From the NCBI RefSeq assembly GCF_030272615.1, contig NC_081414.1, forward strand, positions 766,976,653 through 767,040,652: a stretch of 64,000 nt of DNA, in the 5' to 3' direction. The stretch comes from Cryptomeria japonica (Eukaryota; Streptophyta; Pinopsida; Cupressales; Cupressaceae). Made by a program: the position numbers and the translations under genes. How positions within the stretch are numbered: the first letter of the stretch is position 1; the number at the start of each line of letters is the position of its first letter. The notes below the pieces were generated by a model, which was not told the DNA's origin, made no database searches, and saw nothing but the letters and a program-made list of their open reading frames with translations. Positions 34,727-44,232 of this stretch are shown piece after piece.

Positions 34727-35460
34727 GTCTCCCCCTTTGGCATTGATGGCAATACACAAAGATTAATCTACATCTTCTTCCATATTATATATCTTCAATA
34801 CTGTAGATATCTTCTCTACTTCACATCTTCTCCCCCTTTGACAACAATGCCAAAGTGGAGGCACAAGCTTCCATGTTCCACTATGTTGCTCCCCTTGAGG
34901 AGTAGCATCCTTCAACACATCAATCCTGAAAAGATTTGACAATGCAATACCTAACTGATGTGGAGCACATACCATTAGTTCACCTCTTGAAGGGGAAGCA
35001 CCCCTAATTCACCTCTTCAAGAGGTAAATGCAGCCTTCGGTAGAGGCTTGGTGAATATATCTACTAACTACTCCTTACTGGAAACATGTTCCAATACAAA
35101 CTCTTTGTTTGAACTTTCTCCCTCAAGAAATGATACTTGAGCTCAAAGTGCTTGGTTCTAGCATGCAATACTGGATTCTTGGAAATATTAATTGCACTTG
35201 TGTTATCAAAAAATATACTCATTGGTTCAGATACAGGGACTTTGAAACCACTTAGTACATGCTTCATCCAAATTGTCTGAGTACAGTTCATAAATGTTGC
35301 TACATATTTTGCTTCTGTTGTGGATTGAGAGATACAACTTTGCTTCTTGCTCATCCATGAGACTATTCTACCACCGAGAAAGAATGCACCACCGGTTGTG
35401 CTCTTCCGATCATCCACATTACCAGCCCAATCGGCAACTGTAAACACTTTGATATTGAAA
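34727..35460 (-). pseudogene. Cop-2 fragment: PPT, 3' region and RNase H
   Basis: On the minus strand RNase H reads from VFTVADWAGNVDDRKSTTGG (first Asp) through SWMSKKQSCISQSTTEAKYV (Glu) and FFDNTSAINISKN (Asp) to TKHFELKYHFLREK. The C-terminus is damaged: a shift after REKVQ replaces the KEIAVEHVSSKEQ block seen in the other Cop-2 copies. Two purine tracts (minus strand) at about 34834 and 34736 precede the LTR, as in the other Copia copies. Confidence 0.82.
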
Positions 35461-35477
35461 TCATTATTGTATGGATA

Positions 35478-36640
35478 TTACAATCCATAATCTATAGTTC
35501 CCTTCAGATATCTAAGAATCCGCTTGACTGCTACCAAGTGGGATTCTCTTGGACTTTTTTGAAAACGTACAGCAATGCCCACTGCATGTGCAATGTCTGG
35601 TTTGTTGTGTACTAAATAGTGCAGCTTACCAATCATTGACCGGTATTCCTTCTCATTCACCAATGCTGAATCATCTTCTTTTGATAATTTACAACCGGTC
35701 ATCATCGGTGTACCAACTGGTTTGCTGTCTTCCATGCCAAAGGTCTTCAACACCTCTTTGACATACTTGGATTGAGTGATAAAGATACTATCTTTCATTT
35801 GTTGAATTTGTAGTCCAATGAAGAACTTAATCTCTTCAATTAGTGACATCTCGAATTCCTTCTTCATTCCATCTGCAAACGCATGGCTCATCTTATCATC
35901 TCCACCAAAAATTATGTCATCAACAAACACTTCACAGATCAGAATTTGATCTCCTTCTGACTTTAGATAGATATTTCTATCTTCACTTGTTCTTTCAAGT
36001 CCAATCTTCACAAGATGGGAGTGTAAATGTTCATACCATGCTCTAGGTTCTTGCTTCAATCCATACAAGGCTTTATGTAGCCTACACACCATATCACTAT
36101 CTTCTGATAGGGCAAACCCATCTGGTTGCTCTATATACACTTCTTCTTCAAGTATTACATTCAGGAATGCATATTTTACATCCATCTAATACACTTTGAA
36201 TCACTTGAAGGCTGCATATGCAAGTAGCATTCGAACTCCTTCCAATCTAGCTACTGGAGCAAAGGTTTCTCCATAGTCTTCTCCTTCTTGAGCATATCCC
36301 TTACATACCAATCTTGCTTTGTTTCTTGCCACTATGCCATCTTCATTTAGCTTGTTTCTAAAAACCCATTTGGTGCTAATAACATTTTTGTGCTCAAGTC
36401 CGGGTACCAAAGACCATGTACCATTCTTTTCTATCTGGTCAAGTTCCTCTTCCATAGCCTTAATCCAGTCTTCATCTTTGTGTGCCTCTTTAAATGTTTT
36501 GGGCTCAAATTCAAAAATCATGCAAGAATTTTGTCTGACCTTTCTTCTTGTAAGTATTCCTGCATCCTTATCCCCTATGATTTTCTTTGGATCATGATGC
36601 AGCTTTACATACCTAGGACTGATCTTAGCTAATTCCTCTT
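35478..36640 (-). pseudogene. Cop-2 fragment: reverse transcriptase
   Basis: Two open segments (36201-36521 and 35478-36185) carry [62 protein letters not shown], then [35 protein letters not shown], the catalytic [11 protein letters not shown] and SKPVGTPM. They are separated by a stop at 36186-36188 where Gln (CAG/CAA) is expected. RT catalytic residues are present, but the frame is interrupted here and upstream (about 36640). Confidence 0.85.
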
Positions 36641-36938
36641 ATTTTTCCTTTTCATCCTCATCTTCATCTTCATCTACCACATCATCTAATGGTGTAGGAG
36701 CATTGTTACTTGTACTTGGTTATTTTGCAACTGATTCCCCAGAAGGTTACACCTAGTTCATCTACCACTCGCTTACTGTCGGTTTCCTCAGGTTTCTCAG
36801 AGGTTTCATCAACTCTAACATTGATAGTTTCAACAATTCTCTGAGTCCTATTGTTAAAACACTTGAGAGCTTTGCTCTTGGTGGAATATCCTAGGAATAT
36901 TCCCTCATCACATTTTACATAAAACTTGCTCTTACCTA
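36641..36938 (-). pseudogene. Cop-2 fragment: integrase C-terminus fused to Cop-1 sequence
   Basis: The minus-strand frame passes without a stop from Cop-1 pre-integrase sequence (...KSNDIL) into Cop-2 integrase C-terminal sequence (CDEGIFLGYSTKSKALKCFN, RTQRIVETINVRVDE). The whole integrase catalytic core expected between them is absent. The join lies at about 36935-36945, near GATATCCTAGG, a sequence resembling both partners. This is the right-hand junction of the Cop-2 block inside Cop-1. Confidence 0.8.
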
Positions 36939-37560
36939 GGATATCATTAGATTTGTCTTGTATACTCTTAAAAGAAGTTCTGACTTTCTTACCCATTTGG
37001 CATTCTTTACATACTAGATTATGAGGCTTCACAATCTTAGGTATATGTCTAACTTCCTTAGTTGAATTGATCTTTACAATGCAACCAAAATTCACATGAC
37101 ACAACCTCTTATGCCATAGCCAACTCTCATCAATATGTGCAATCAAACATGTCTTCTCACCGAAGTTCAAATGAAAGATATTACCTCTAGTCTGAGTACC
37201 GGTTGCAATATCCAATCTAGATTTGTTGATGATTTTGTAGTTTCTATCCTTGAACTGTAATTGAAATCCCTTATCCACCATCTGTCCTACACTCAAAATA
37301 TTATGCCTTAAACCATTTACATAATAGACATTATCAGTGTTATTCTTACTATCCAATGATATAGTTCCTCTTCCTTTGATCATGCATGCTTTGTCATCTC
37401 CAAATCTGACTAGACCTCAATCAAATTATTGCAAAGATAGAAACTTCCTTGTATCTCCAGTCATGTGATGTGAACATCCATTATGTATCACCCATTTATC
37501 CTTGTCTTCAAATTTAACAGTAAGGGCCTTCTCTTCATTTTGAATGACAGGTTCTAGAGC
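36939..37560 (-). pseudogene. Cop-1 (minus) protease and pre-integrase domain
   Basis: The protease motif reads VIHNGCSHHMTGD where family members have IIDSGCSHHM, so the catalytic Asp is His (codon at 37483-37485) and Ser is Asn. The GAG-pre-integrase part follows: GTISLDSKNNTDNVYYVNGLRHNILSVGQ, LDIATGTQTRGNIFHL and the zinc motif WLWHKRLCHVNF...CKECQMGK. Stops at about 37426 and 37408 break the start. Confidence 0.82.
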
Positions 37561-38655
37561 ATCTTCCTTGATAGCTATGAATACCCATTCCTTTCTATTG
37601 CTAGATCCACTCGATAAATCTTTTTCCTGTTCTTTATTAGATTCATTAGGCCCACCTTCCTCATCAACATAATAAAATAATTTGTCTTCTTTCCTCCCAT
37701 ACTTATGCTTGTTCTGATATTCAGGGTTAGGCTTAAAAGATCTTCTAGCTTTTTCTTCAAATCTTTAATTCCTTTCAGGACATCTAGATGCAAAATGACC
37801 TATCTTATTGCATGCAAAATATTTGAAAGGTCATTTTCCTTCATACTTACTTCCTACTAGACCTTTAGGTACCCTTCTAGCAAATATGGCTTCAATTTTC
37901 TCAAGTTCTTCATCTTCTTTCTCCATATCCTTGAGTTCCTTTGCATATAATGCTTTCCAATCTTTCTTGCCGATTGATGATGTAGATGCCTTGAAAGAAA
38001 ATTTTGTCTTTACAGCTCCTTGAGGACCAAATTCTTCAAGCTCAAAAGCAAATATATTTCTAACTAAAATGTCCCTATTGACATAAGTGTTAGTGGACAT
38101 TGTTCTTAGCCCATTGATTGTAGTAGCCTTCATTTTGTATGCTAGTGGAAAAACTCAATACTTAAGAAACAATCTCATCTTCGCTTAGAGATCCACCACA
38201 ACATCGAATTCCCAAGACAATTTCATTGACTCTTTCCATAAAAGTAGAAATTATTTCATCTTCCTCAATTCTCAGGCTCTCATATCTCACCCAATAACCA
38301 TAAAGTTTAGCATTTTTAATAGTAGGGTCACCTTCATTCAGAGTCTCCAACTTATCCCATATAGATTTTGCAGATGATTTGTCATTAATCCCATTATTTT
38401 ATGATCTGTAAGGGCACTTAAAAGGGCTTCTCTAGCTCTGTAGTCATTTTCAATGTTCTTATCCATGTCTGCATGTGCAGGATTGCCAAATGTTGGATCA
38501 TGAGGAGTATAGCCTTTCTCAGTGATCTCCCAAATCTCTTTGCCAAGAAATCTCAGATGTGTCTCCATCTGAAGCTTCCACACTCTATAATTTGTTCCAT
38601 CAAGCCTAGGTATTTTCTTCCATTAAACAGTTGAAGTTGAACTATTAGTTGCCAT
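37561..38655 (-). pseudogene. gag: Cop-1 (minus) Gag
   Basis: The start is ATG at 38655 (MATNSSTSTV), with an in-frame TAA at 38623-38625. Then come PRLDGTNYRVWKLQMETHLR, DYRAREALLSALTD, LETLNEGDPTIKNAKLYGY, ERVNEIVLGIRCCGGSLSEDE, an acidic/Lys region and a zinc knuckle in which the first Cys is Tyr (KYFACNKIGHFASRC, near 37790-37815). Frames shift near 38385 and 38150. It matches the UBN2/Copia Gag layout. It directly follows the PBS and is colinear with the plus-strand Cop-1 Gag at 47380. Confidence 0.85.
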
Positions 38656-38696
38656 AGGATCTTCCTCAAGTGATTAAGTTTCAGTAGAGAGGACCA

Positions 38697-38711
38697 AGCT
38701 CTGATATCAAT
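38697..38711 (-). other. Cop-1 (minus) primer-binding site
   Basis: Minus strand ATTGATATCAGAGCT next to the LTR end TCCTAACA. It is the tRNA-Met initiator PBS TGGTATCAGAGC with one G-to-A change. Confidence 0.85.
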
Positions 38712-39901
38712 TGTTAGGATAACTAGTGGAGAACTGAGAGAGGGGGGTGAATCAGTTGTCAACATATTATGAAACTTTAATCACTTAAAATATTTTATTG
38801 AAATGCATAAACCAAACCAAATACCAGAATAGTAGAGATGTCAATTAAGCACAAACATAAATCATAAAACATTTACCATGCATCCATAACACAAAATACC
38901 AATATTTGTAAGTGGAAAACCCGGTAAAGGGAAAAACCACAGTGGGAAACCCTACCCACAGTCAAATGACACTTCTGCAGTAAGTATGTTATTACAATAA
39001 GGGTCCTGCATATGTAGAAAGACACACTACCTAGAGCGCACTCCTCATCACTAAGGAGCCTCACTAACTACAAGAAATCTTCAGACTACAATCCGGAAAA
39101 AAGATTGAACTGCAAGAATACCATCTCCTATGCTTGAATAAAGTTCTGATTAAGCTCAATACTAGAGGTATTAAACCTCTTACACAAACCAAATTTGATC
39201 ACCTATGATCGGCCAAAACCTCTACATATGATTAAAACTTTATTCGCATGTAGATAATCCCATAACCCATAACCATGATCTATAAAGAGATCTTACATCA
39301 TATTTGTACAAACCCTGGACCTAAACAATTAGGTTGGCCACCTAAAAGATAATACAATAAATCCATTACATAAATTTGCAATCAATAAATCCAACTGGCA
39401 ATGCATTGGGATCATCCACCAACACGTTACACAAATTGGTCCATAACCTAGGTGTCAATAACATAGAATAACCCTAGACTAAAATAGGTTGCCATAAGCC
39501 AAATGCAACACCACCAATCAACTAGAACATGAACATGATAACCATCAACATCATGAGAACCTTCCAGAAGCCACACCAACACCACTTATCAAATCCATCA
39601 AAAGATCTTCAACAAAGCTCTATCAAAAAAACCCTTATCAGTAACCAAAAGGATTACTAGAACATATGATAGCTTCCGGATCACCAAATCCTGAACCAAC
39701 TGAATGTGACACACATCTGAACCACATTAATGACCGAACCAAACCATTTCCACCAATCTGAACATACTAGAGAACAATCTCCTGATCATCATCACAATCC
39801 AACCATTCTATCAGAACTTGGTAGACAACCAAATAAGTTAGTGTTGACATAAATGAAAAAGATAAATGTAACACATAATCAATTCCTTCATATTGCCAAC
39901 A
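38712..39901 (-). mobile_element. Cop-1 (minus) 5' LTR
   Basis: The 1190-bp LTR runs from TGTTAGGATAAC to TATTGCCAACA. Hairpin stem AACTGA (38732-38737) with TCAGTT (38752-38757) has one outer mismatch (GAGAAC against GTTGTC). ATGTG follows at 39902-39906, matching the left duplication. Confidence 0.9.
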
Positions 39902-39906
39902 ATGTG

Positions 39907-41068
39907 ATGATTTGGTCGAATTATGGATATGGAGTTTAGTTTTCGATGTTCAATGTTGCAGTATTTTGATGATTCATCTGTTGTGCTCCAATATGATCTA
40001 ATCTTTGGTTGTGGATCTGGGAGAGTATTTTGGATGTTCATGTGTATCTTCATTTTAGATGGTTCATGATTTGGTGCTCCGCTAATTATATTTCTAGTCT
40101 AAATTGTTGTTGTTGAGTGTTCTTGAGTGTTAGTGTGTTGATCGATAAAGATTTGGATAAGTGGTGTTGGTGCAACTATTATGGATGGCTCTAACATTCT
40201 TGTTGGTATTTCTTGATCTTTTCCTATTTTTTTTGGTGGTCTACATTGATCCATGTGCGAGTTATTGAAGATCTTATGGGTCCAGTGATATTCCTCGTGT
40301 TATGTGGCATTTTTCAGTGGTGTAGTGTGTTGTGGTTGATCTTGGCAAGATTTATGGTGGTGTTGCATGTTTGAGGAGTTGATTTGGGTCAATGCTATGT
40401 TATCTATGACATTATATTTGTCCAGTGGTTTATTTATGTATCGTGTGATGTAATTTTGTAATTAAGGGTTGAGGGTTTGGCCGACCTTGTATTCACGGTT
40501 GATAAATTGTATAAATAGGTGTTAGATTCATATAATTAATGCATGGTGGTTGTGTTTTCATTATCAGAGGGTCATGTACATGCACATAAGAAAATTTATC
40601 CTTCAGTATGGTGTATTGAGTAGAGATTGTTGTAGGGTAGACAAATGTGCTTAGCCAGAACTACCATCAGGCATTAGGAGATACTATTCTTTTAGTTCAT
40701 CTGAACCGAATTGTATTATGAATATCATTGTAAGGTAGTGAACCTTCCTTGAGGGTTGGATCCTTCTGGGTTATTGTATTTTGAGCAGTGAGCTCTAGGT
40801 AGTGTGCTTGAATGCATGTGCATTCCCCACTGTAATATTTAGACGTACTACTACAAAGTATCATCTTATTGTGGGTAGGTTACCATTGTGATTTTTCCCT
40901 TAATTGAATTTTCCACATTAAAATCTTGGTGTTATGCATGTTGTTGTCTTTGTATTCATGTTTTTTATTGTTGTAGTTGATTAAATCTGAGATTGTTCTT
41001 AAATTGATTAATTTGGTGAAAACTGATTCACCCCCCCTCTCAGTTTTCCTTCATTGTTATTGCCAACA
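39907..41068 (+). mobile_element. Cop-3 3' LTR, third piece
   Basis: The sequence continues the plus-strand LTR after the Cop-1 insertion. It contains the GAGCAGTGAGCTCTAGG and TTATTGTGGGTAGG blocks found in the other Copia LTRs, then the C-run hairpin with stem GAAAACTGA (41018-41026) and TCAGTTTTC (41040-41048). It ends at TGCCAACA (41068). No right target duplication can be assigned because the 5' end of Cop-3 is lost. Confidence 0.8.
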
Positions 41069-41515
41069 TATCAGATAAATAAATTTTCTTGTTAGAGTCC
41101 TTAACAGAGGTCGGAGTACTCGAATCATGAGTATCTTTGATTGCAAAGGTAGGGGGCTCAAAAGAAGCAGAGGGAAACATCACATGTCTCTTACGTTTCA
41201 CCTTCTTGCAATCAATTTTCTCCTAAATAGCCTATAAGTAAGATGAATACCTCAAGGCCATCTCTTGACTTAGCTTAGAAATTTCCTCAACTTTACGTCT
41301 TAGGACTTCATGGAGATCCTTCAACTCCATTACTTTCCTTACTTTGAGATACCTTTTTACTAAGGTAATTCAAAATACTCTCAACCTTATCTCATTTCTC
41401 AAGCTTTCCAATCATTTTGCTAGTAGACTCCTACACCCGTTTGTCCATTTCCTCCATCACCCATTTGTCAGTCCTAACTCTTTGTTGGCCAAAGCCTCAA
41501 GCTTATTGATCTATC
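41069..41515 (-). pseudogene. Unidentified coiled-coil ORF remnant
   Basis: Following the minus strand with frame changes, coding-like phrases appear in order: INKLEALANKELGLTN, KWVMEEMDKRV, SKMIGKLEK, DKVESILNYLSKK, MELKDLHEVLRRKVEEISK, LSQEMALRYSSYL and a basic tail KKVKRKRHVMFPSASFEPP. The Lys/Glu/Leu pattern suggests a coiled coil. Stops and shifts show it is decayed. It is cut at 41069 by the end of Cop-3, so Cop-3 inserted into or beside it. I do not recognise the family; it could be the C-terminal part of a retroelement extra ORF. Confidence 0.4.
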
Positions 41516-42936
41516 TAATCCCCACATAAAATTGTGGGTGTTAATACAATAAAATAATGATAATTTAAATGATAAAAATAAATTCATTATTGAATGTAGA
41601 ATGCTTGTAGTCTACAAATTTATAATTTGATTTCTCTTGAATGAATTTGGATTGTAATTATTCTTCTTAGAATCTACACCTTATGAATGATAGAAGATGT
41701 TCTTTACATAGGGATCAGAAGGTTAGTATTTAATATAAAAAAAAATACAAAATAATATAATACAAAAATCAAGAACATGATCCACAATGTAAAGATTTAC
41801 ACATGAAATTCAAACTTTTTCTAGAGATTTTGTTGGGACTCAGTGGTTGGGAAACCTAGGATTGATAAGAGGAGACTTTCTAAAGGATAATGTTAGATTT
41901 TATACTTGTGGCATTAGATCCAATCCTATTTTTGACATTTGACAATGAATTTAGTTCAAAATTAAAATGATCCAAGGAAAATCACACTAAAGTGGGTTCC
42001 ACTTATGGGAACTTGGAATTGTGTATTTTAGGCCACCTAATCAACTATTATTAAGTCTAAATTGATTTATTTTGCTTGGTTTATTATTTATCAAGGGCTA
42101 CCTCTAGGCTCTCATCTTATTCATGTTAGGAAAATGGTGTTCTGACCTTACATTTACATAAGGTTACTATTTATAATAAGTTTAAATTTAAGCATAGATT
42201 GGTCTGAAATTTATCCCAAATCTACGGATTGGCTCAATAATAATTTTGATATTTTTTTGTTGCAAGATCATGTGTAGGTATGAATAATTTAAATTTTTCA
42301 TTTTTAAAGTTTCATTTGAAAGTTTTGAAGTCAATTTTGAAGGCCTTATACACATTTTTTTGGGCTTGAAAGTAGTCATAATTAGTGTAGCATTTTTTAA
42401 TCTTGATAGAGAATTTCACAAGATTTCCATAATGCTTCAAACAATTTGTCAATCAGACTCCCAAAACAAAAATTATTGGCCTCCTAATGTAGGTCTCCTA
42501 AAATGGGAAATATAAAAAATTGTGTTGGACACATAAATGAGTTGTAAAAGGGAGTTACATGTTTTTGGTGTATGTTTTGACACATCATATGGAACCTTGG
42601 ATTGAAGATAAGTTAGATGCCACTTTCTGGGCATGGTTTAGCTCATGGTTTTGTAATACCATTTGATGGTTTCATGTATTGTATCTCCTAGTTGGGTGTG
42701 TGTACCAAGATGGTGTGCAAAAAAGTGGACACACACCAAAAAAAAGTTGAAAAAACAACAACCGCATTCACGGTTTAAAATTTTCAAAATACCTCATACG
42801 TGGTTAGGTTCATTGTGCCTGAGTGTAAAGGGATAAAACCACGTACAGGGTCCTTTAGGAAATAAAACCGCATGTGTGGTCCTCTAAGAACAAGGACACC
42901 ATACACGGTATTAGTTCCTAAAGGACCGTGTATGCA
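41516..42936. other. AT-rich interval with short repeats
   Basis: No credible ORF. Near the right end (about 42755-42935) a degenerate repeat of CCGYATRYRYGGTYCTYTAAGRA-like units occurs. It contains a perfect 13-bp inverted repeat, GGTCCTTTAGGAA at 42849-42861 and TTCCTAAAGGACC at 42915-42927. The rest is AT-rich and featureless to me. Confidence 0.4.
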
Positions 42937-44232
42937 TGTAATGTCCCATTCTGGAGCTAAATAATCAAATAATAAATAATAATAAAATTAAAGTTCAAAT
43001 AAAATAAAAATAATAATATTATAAATAAATAAGTAATAATAAAGAAGACTTGAAAGAAAACGTTGACATAATAACTGATGGTCAGTAGGAATGACCTAGC
43101 AAAGTTTTGTGCCTTACCTATTAGGTGGGTCTTTTGTATCTTATCTTGCTCGTTTTCCTTGCGTTTCAAGCTTTGGGTTTAGGGTTTATTTAGATTTTGT
43201 CTAAGCCTTGATAAGATCCCTTAAGCTTGTTATAAAATCACATTACCTTTTTTGTTTTAGCCTGAGGGTTTTAGTACATTGGCGAGGCCTTTTTCTGTGT
43301 CCTAGGCATTTATTAACTGAGTGGGTCTTACCTTTCCTAAAACTATTTGTTTTATTTTCCTGGGTGAGTCCTTCTTTCTTATCCTAGCCGATATATTTGT
43401 ATTAACTAACAGGTTACTAATATTCCCATTGTTCGCACATGCCTTAATTAGTGAAGATCTTTTAATCGTAATTAGGAAACATGCTCGGTTGTTAAATGAC
43501 TGAAGGGATCACACACTAGGGATAGCGGTATAAAGTTCATACAAATCTAATGGTTCGTGTTACCCTATAATAGAAAATGCATGAAAGTTAATGAGCATGG
43601 TATCGTGAGATGATGCCACGTATCTTGGGTGGGCCGAAGAGAAGCCAGATAGTGGGGCCACTGACATAAATGAGAAGGATGATGAGATGGAAGTGAAGTG
43701 TCATACTTTTGATGTCACCATCTGCCACTCGGATTGACTAATATAGATCGTGTGATGTGCCACCATGAATGGAATCAACGGTCCAGTTTCAAACTTGTTT
43801 CAAATATGAATTCGAGTTGTTTTTGACTCGCATGAGTAGTAATGGTGAATGATATGGTGATGCCTGATTCAAGAATAGAAATAAATGCCTTTTTAGAATC
43901 ATTTTGATTCACAAAGAAATTCAAAGAAAGCAGAAAGCGGTCTTGGAGCCGAAGAAGTTTTGAGCTAGCTACCTTAGTGTAGAATTAAGGTTTTCCCAGT
44001 GTTTCAAATTCATAAGTTGATTATCTTCATCTTCGTGTTTTAAAGCTGGATAGTATAAATTGTGTGAATTTTCTGGTAAAAGAATTGAAGATTGTTGTAA
44101 GATTTGGTAGTCTTAGCTGAGGGAGTTTATGAATTTGCCATTTTTTTGCGTTGGAATTATCGGATTTTGGTTAAACTCTGGTTTCCCTTCCCTATTTGTT
44201 GACAATTGTTGAGAAAGTCCTAGTTCGATAAA
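42937..44232 (+). other. LTR-like leader in front of the unidentified ORF
   Basis: TGTAATGTCCC at 42937 looks like a Gypsy-type LTR start, followed by AT-rich sequence. A gene-free 1.3 kb follows, ending just before the ATG at 44233. The end of an LTR and a PBS are not clear; TTTTTGCGTTGGAATTATCGG near 44145 is only a weak PBS candidate. It could equally be a promoter plus 5' untranslated region of a non-LTR-related gene remnant. Confidence 0.3.

Larger units (their letters stand above)
16269..39901 (-). mobile_element. Cop-1 (minus copy): Copia element with nested insertions
   Basis: Left LTR 16269-17455 and right LTR 38712-39901 (1187 and 1190 bp) are colinear and clearly related. The insertion is bracketed by ATGTG at 16264-16268 and 39902-39906, proving that the two LTRs belong to one insertion 23.6 kb apart. 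Between them lie the Cop-1 gag to pre-integrase region (right) and the end of RNase H (left). The middle of pol is missing and replaced by a Cop-2 fragment, a TAT-1 Gypsy and a ~190-bp inverted Cop-1 integrase piece. The left LTR begins TTTTAGGA where the right begins TGTTAGGA, a single-base change at the terminus. Confidence 0.9.
13068..41068 (+). mobile_element. Cop-3: 5'-truncated Copia element forming the outer shell of a nest
   Basis: Its remaining parts are pol (13068-14679), 3' untranslated region with PPT (to 15034), and a 3' LTR in three pieces: 15035-15181, 16241-16268 and 39907-41068. The pieces are separated by a solo LTR and by the minus-strand Cop-1 element, each bracketed by perfect 5-bp duplications. 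Removing both gives an LTR of about 1.34 kb. The 5' half (5' LTR, gag, integrase) is absent from the window, having been replaced at 13068 by the diverged Gypsy-like LTR. Confidence 0.8.
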
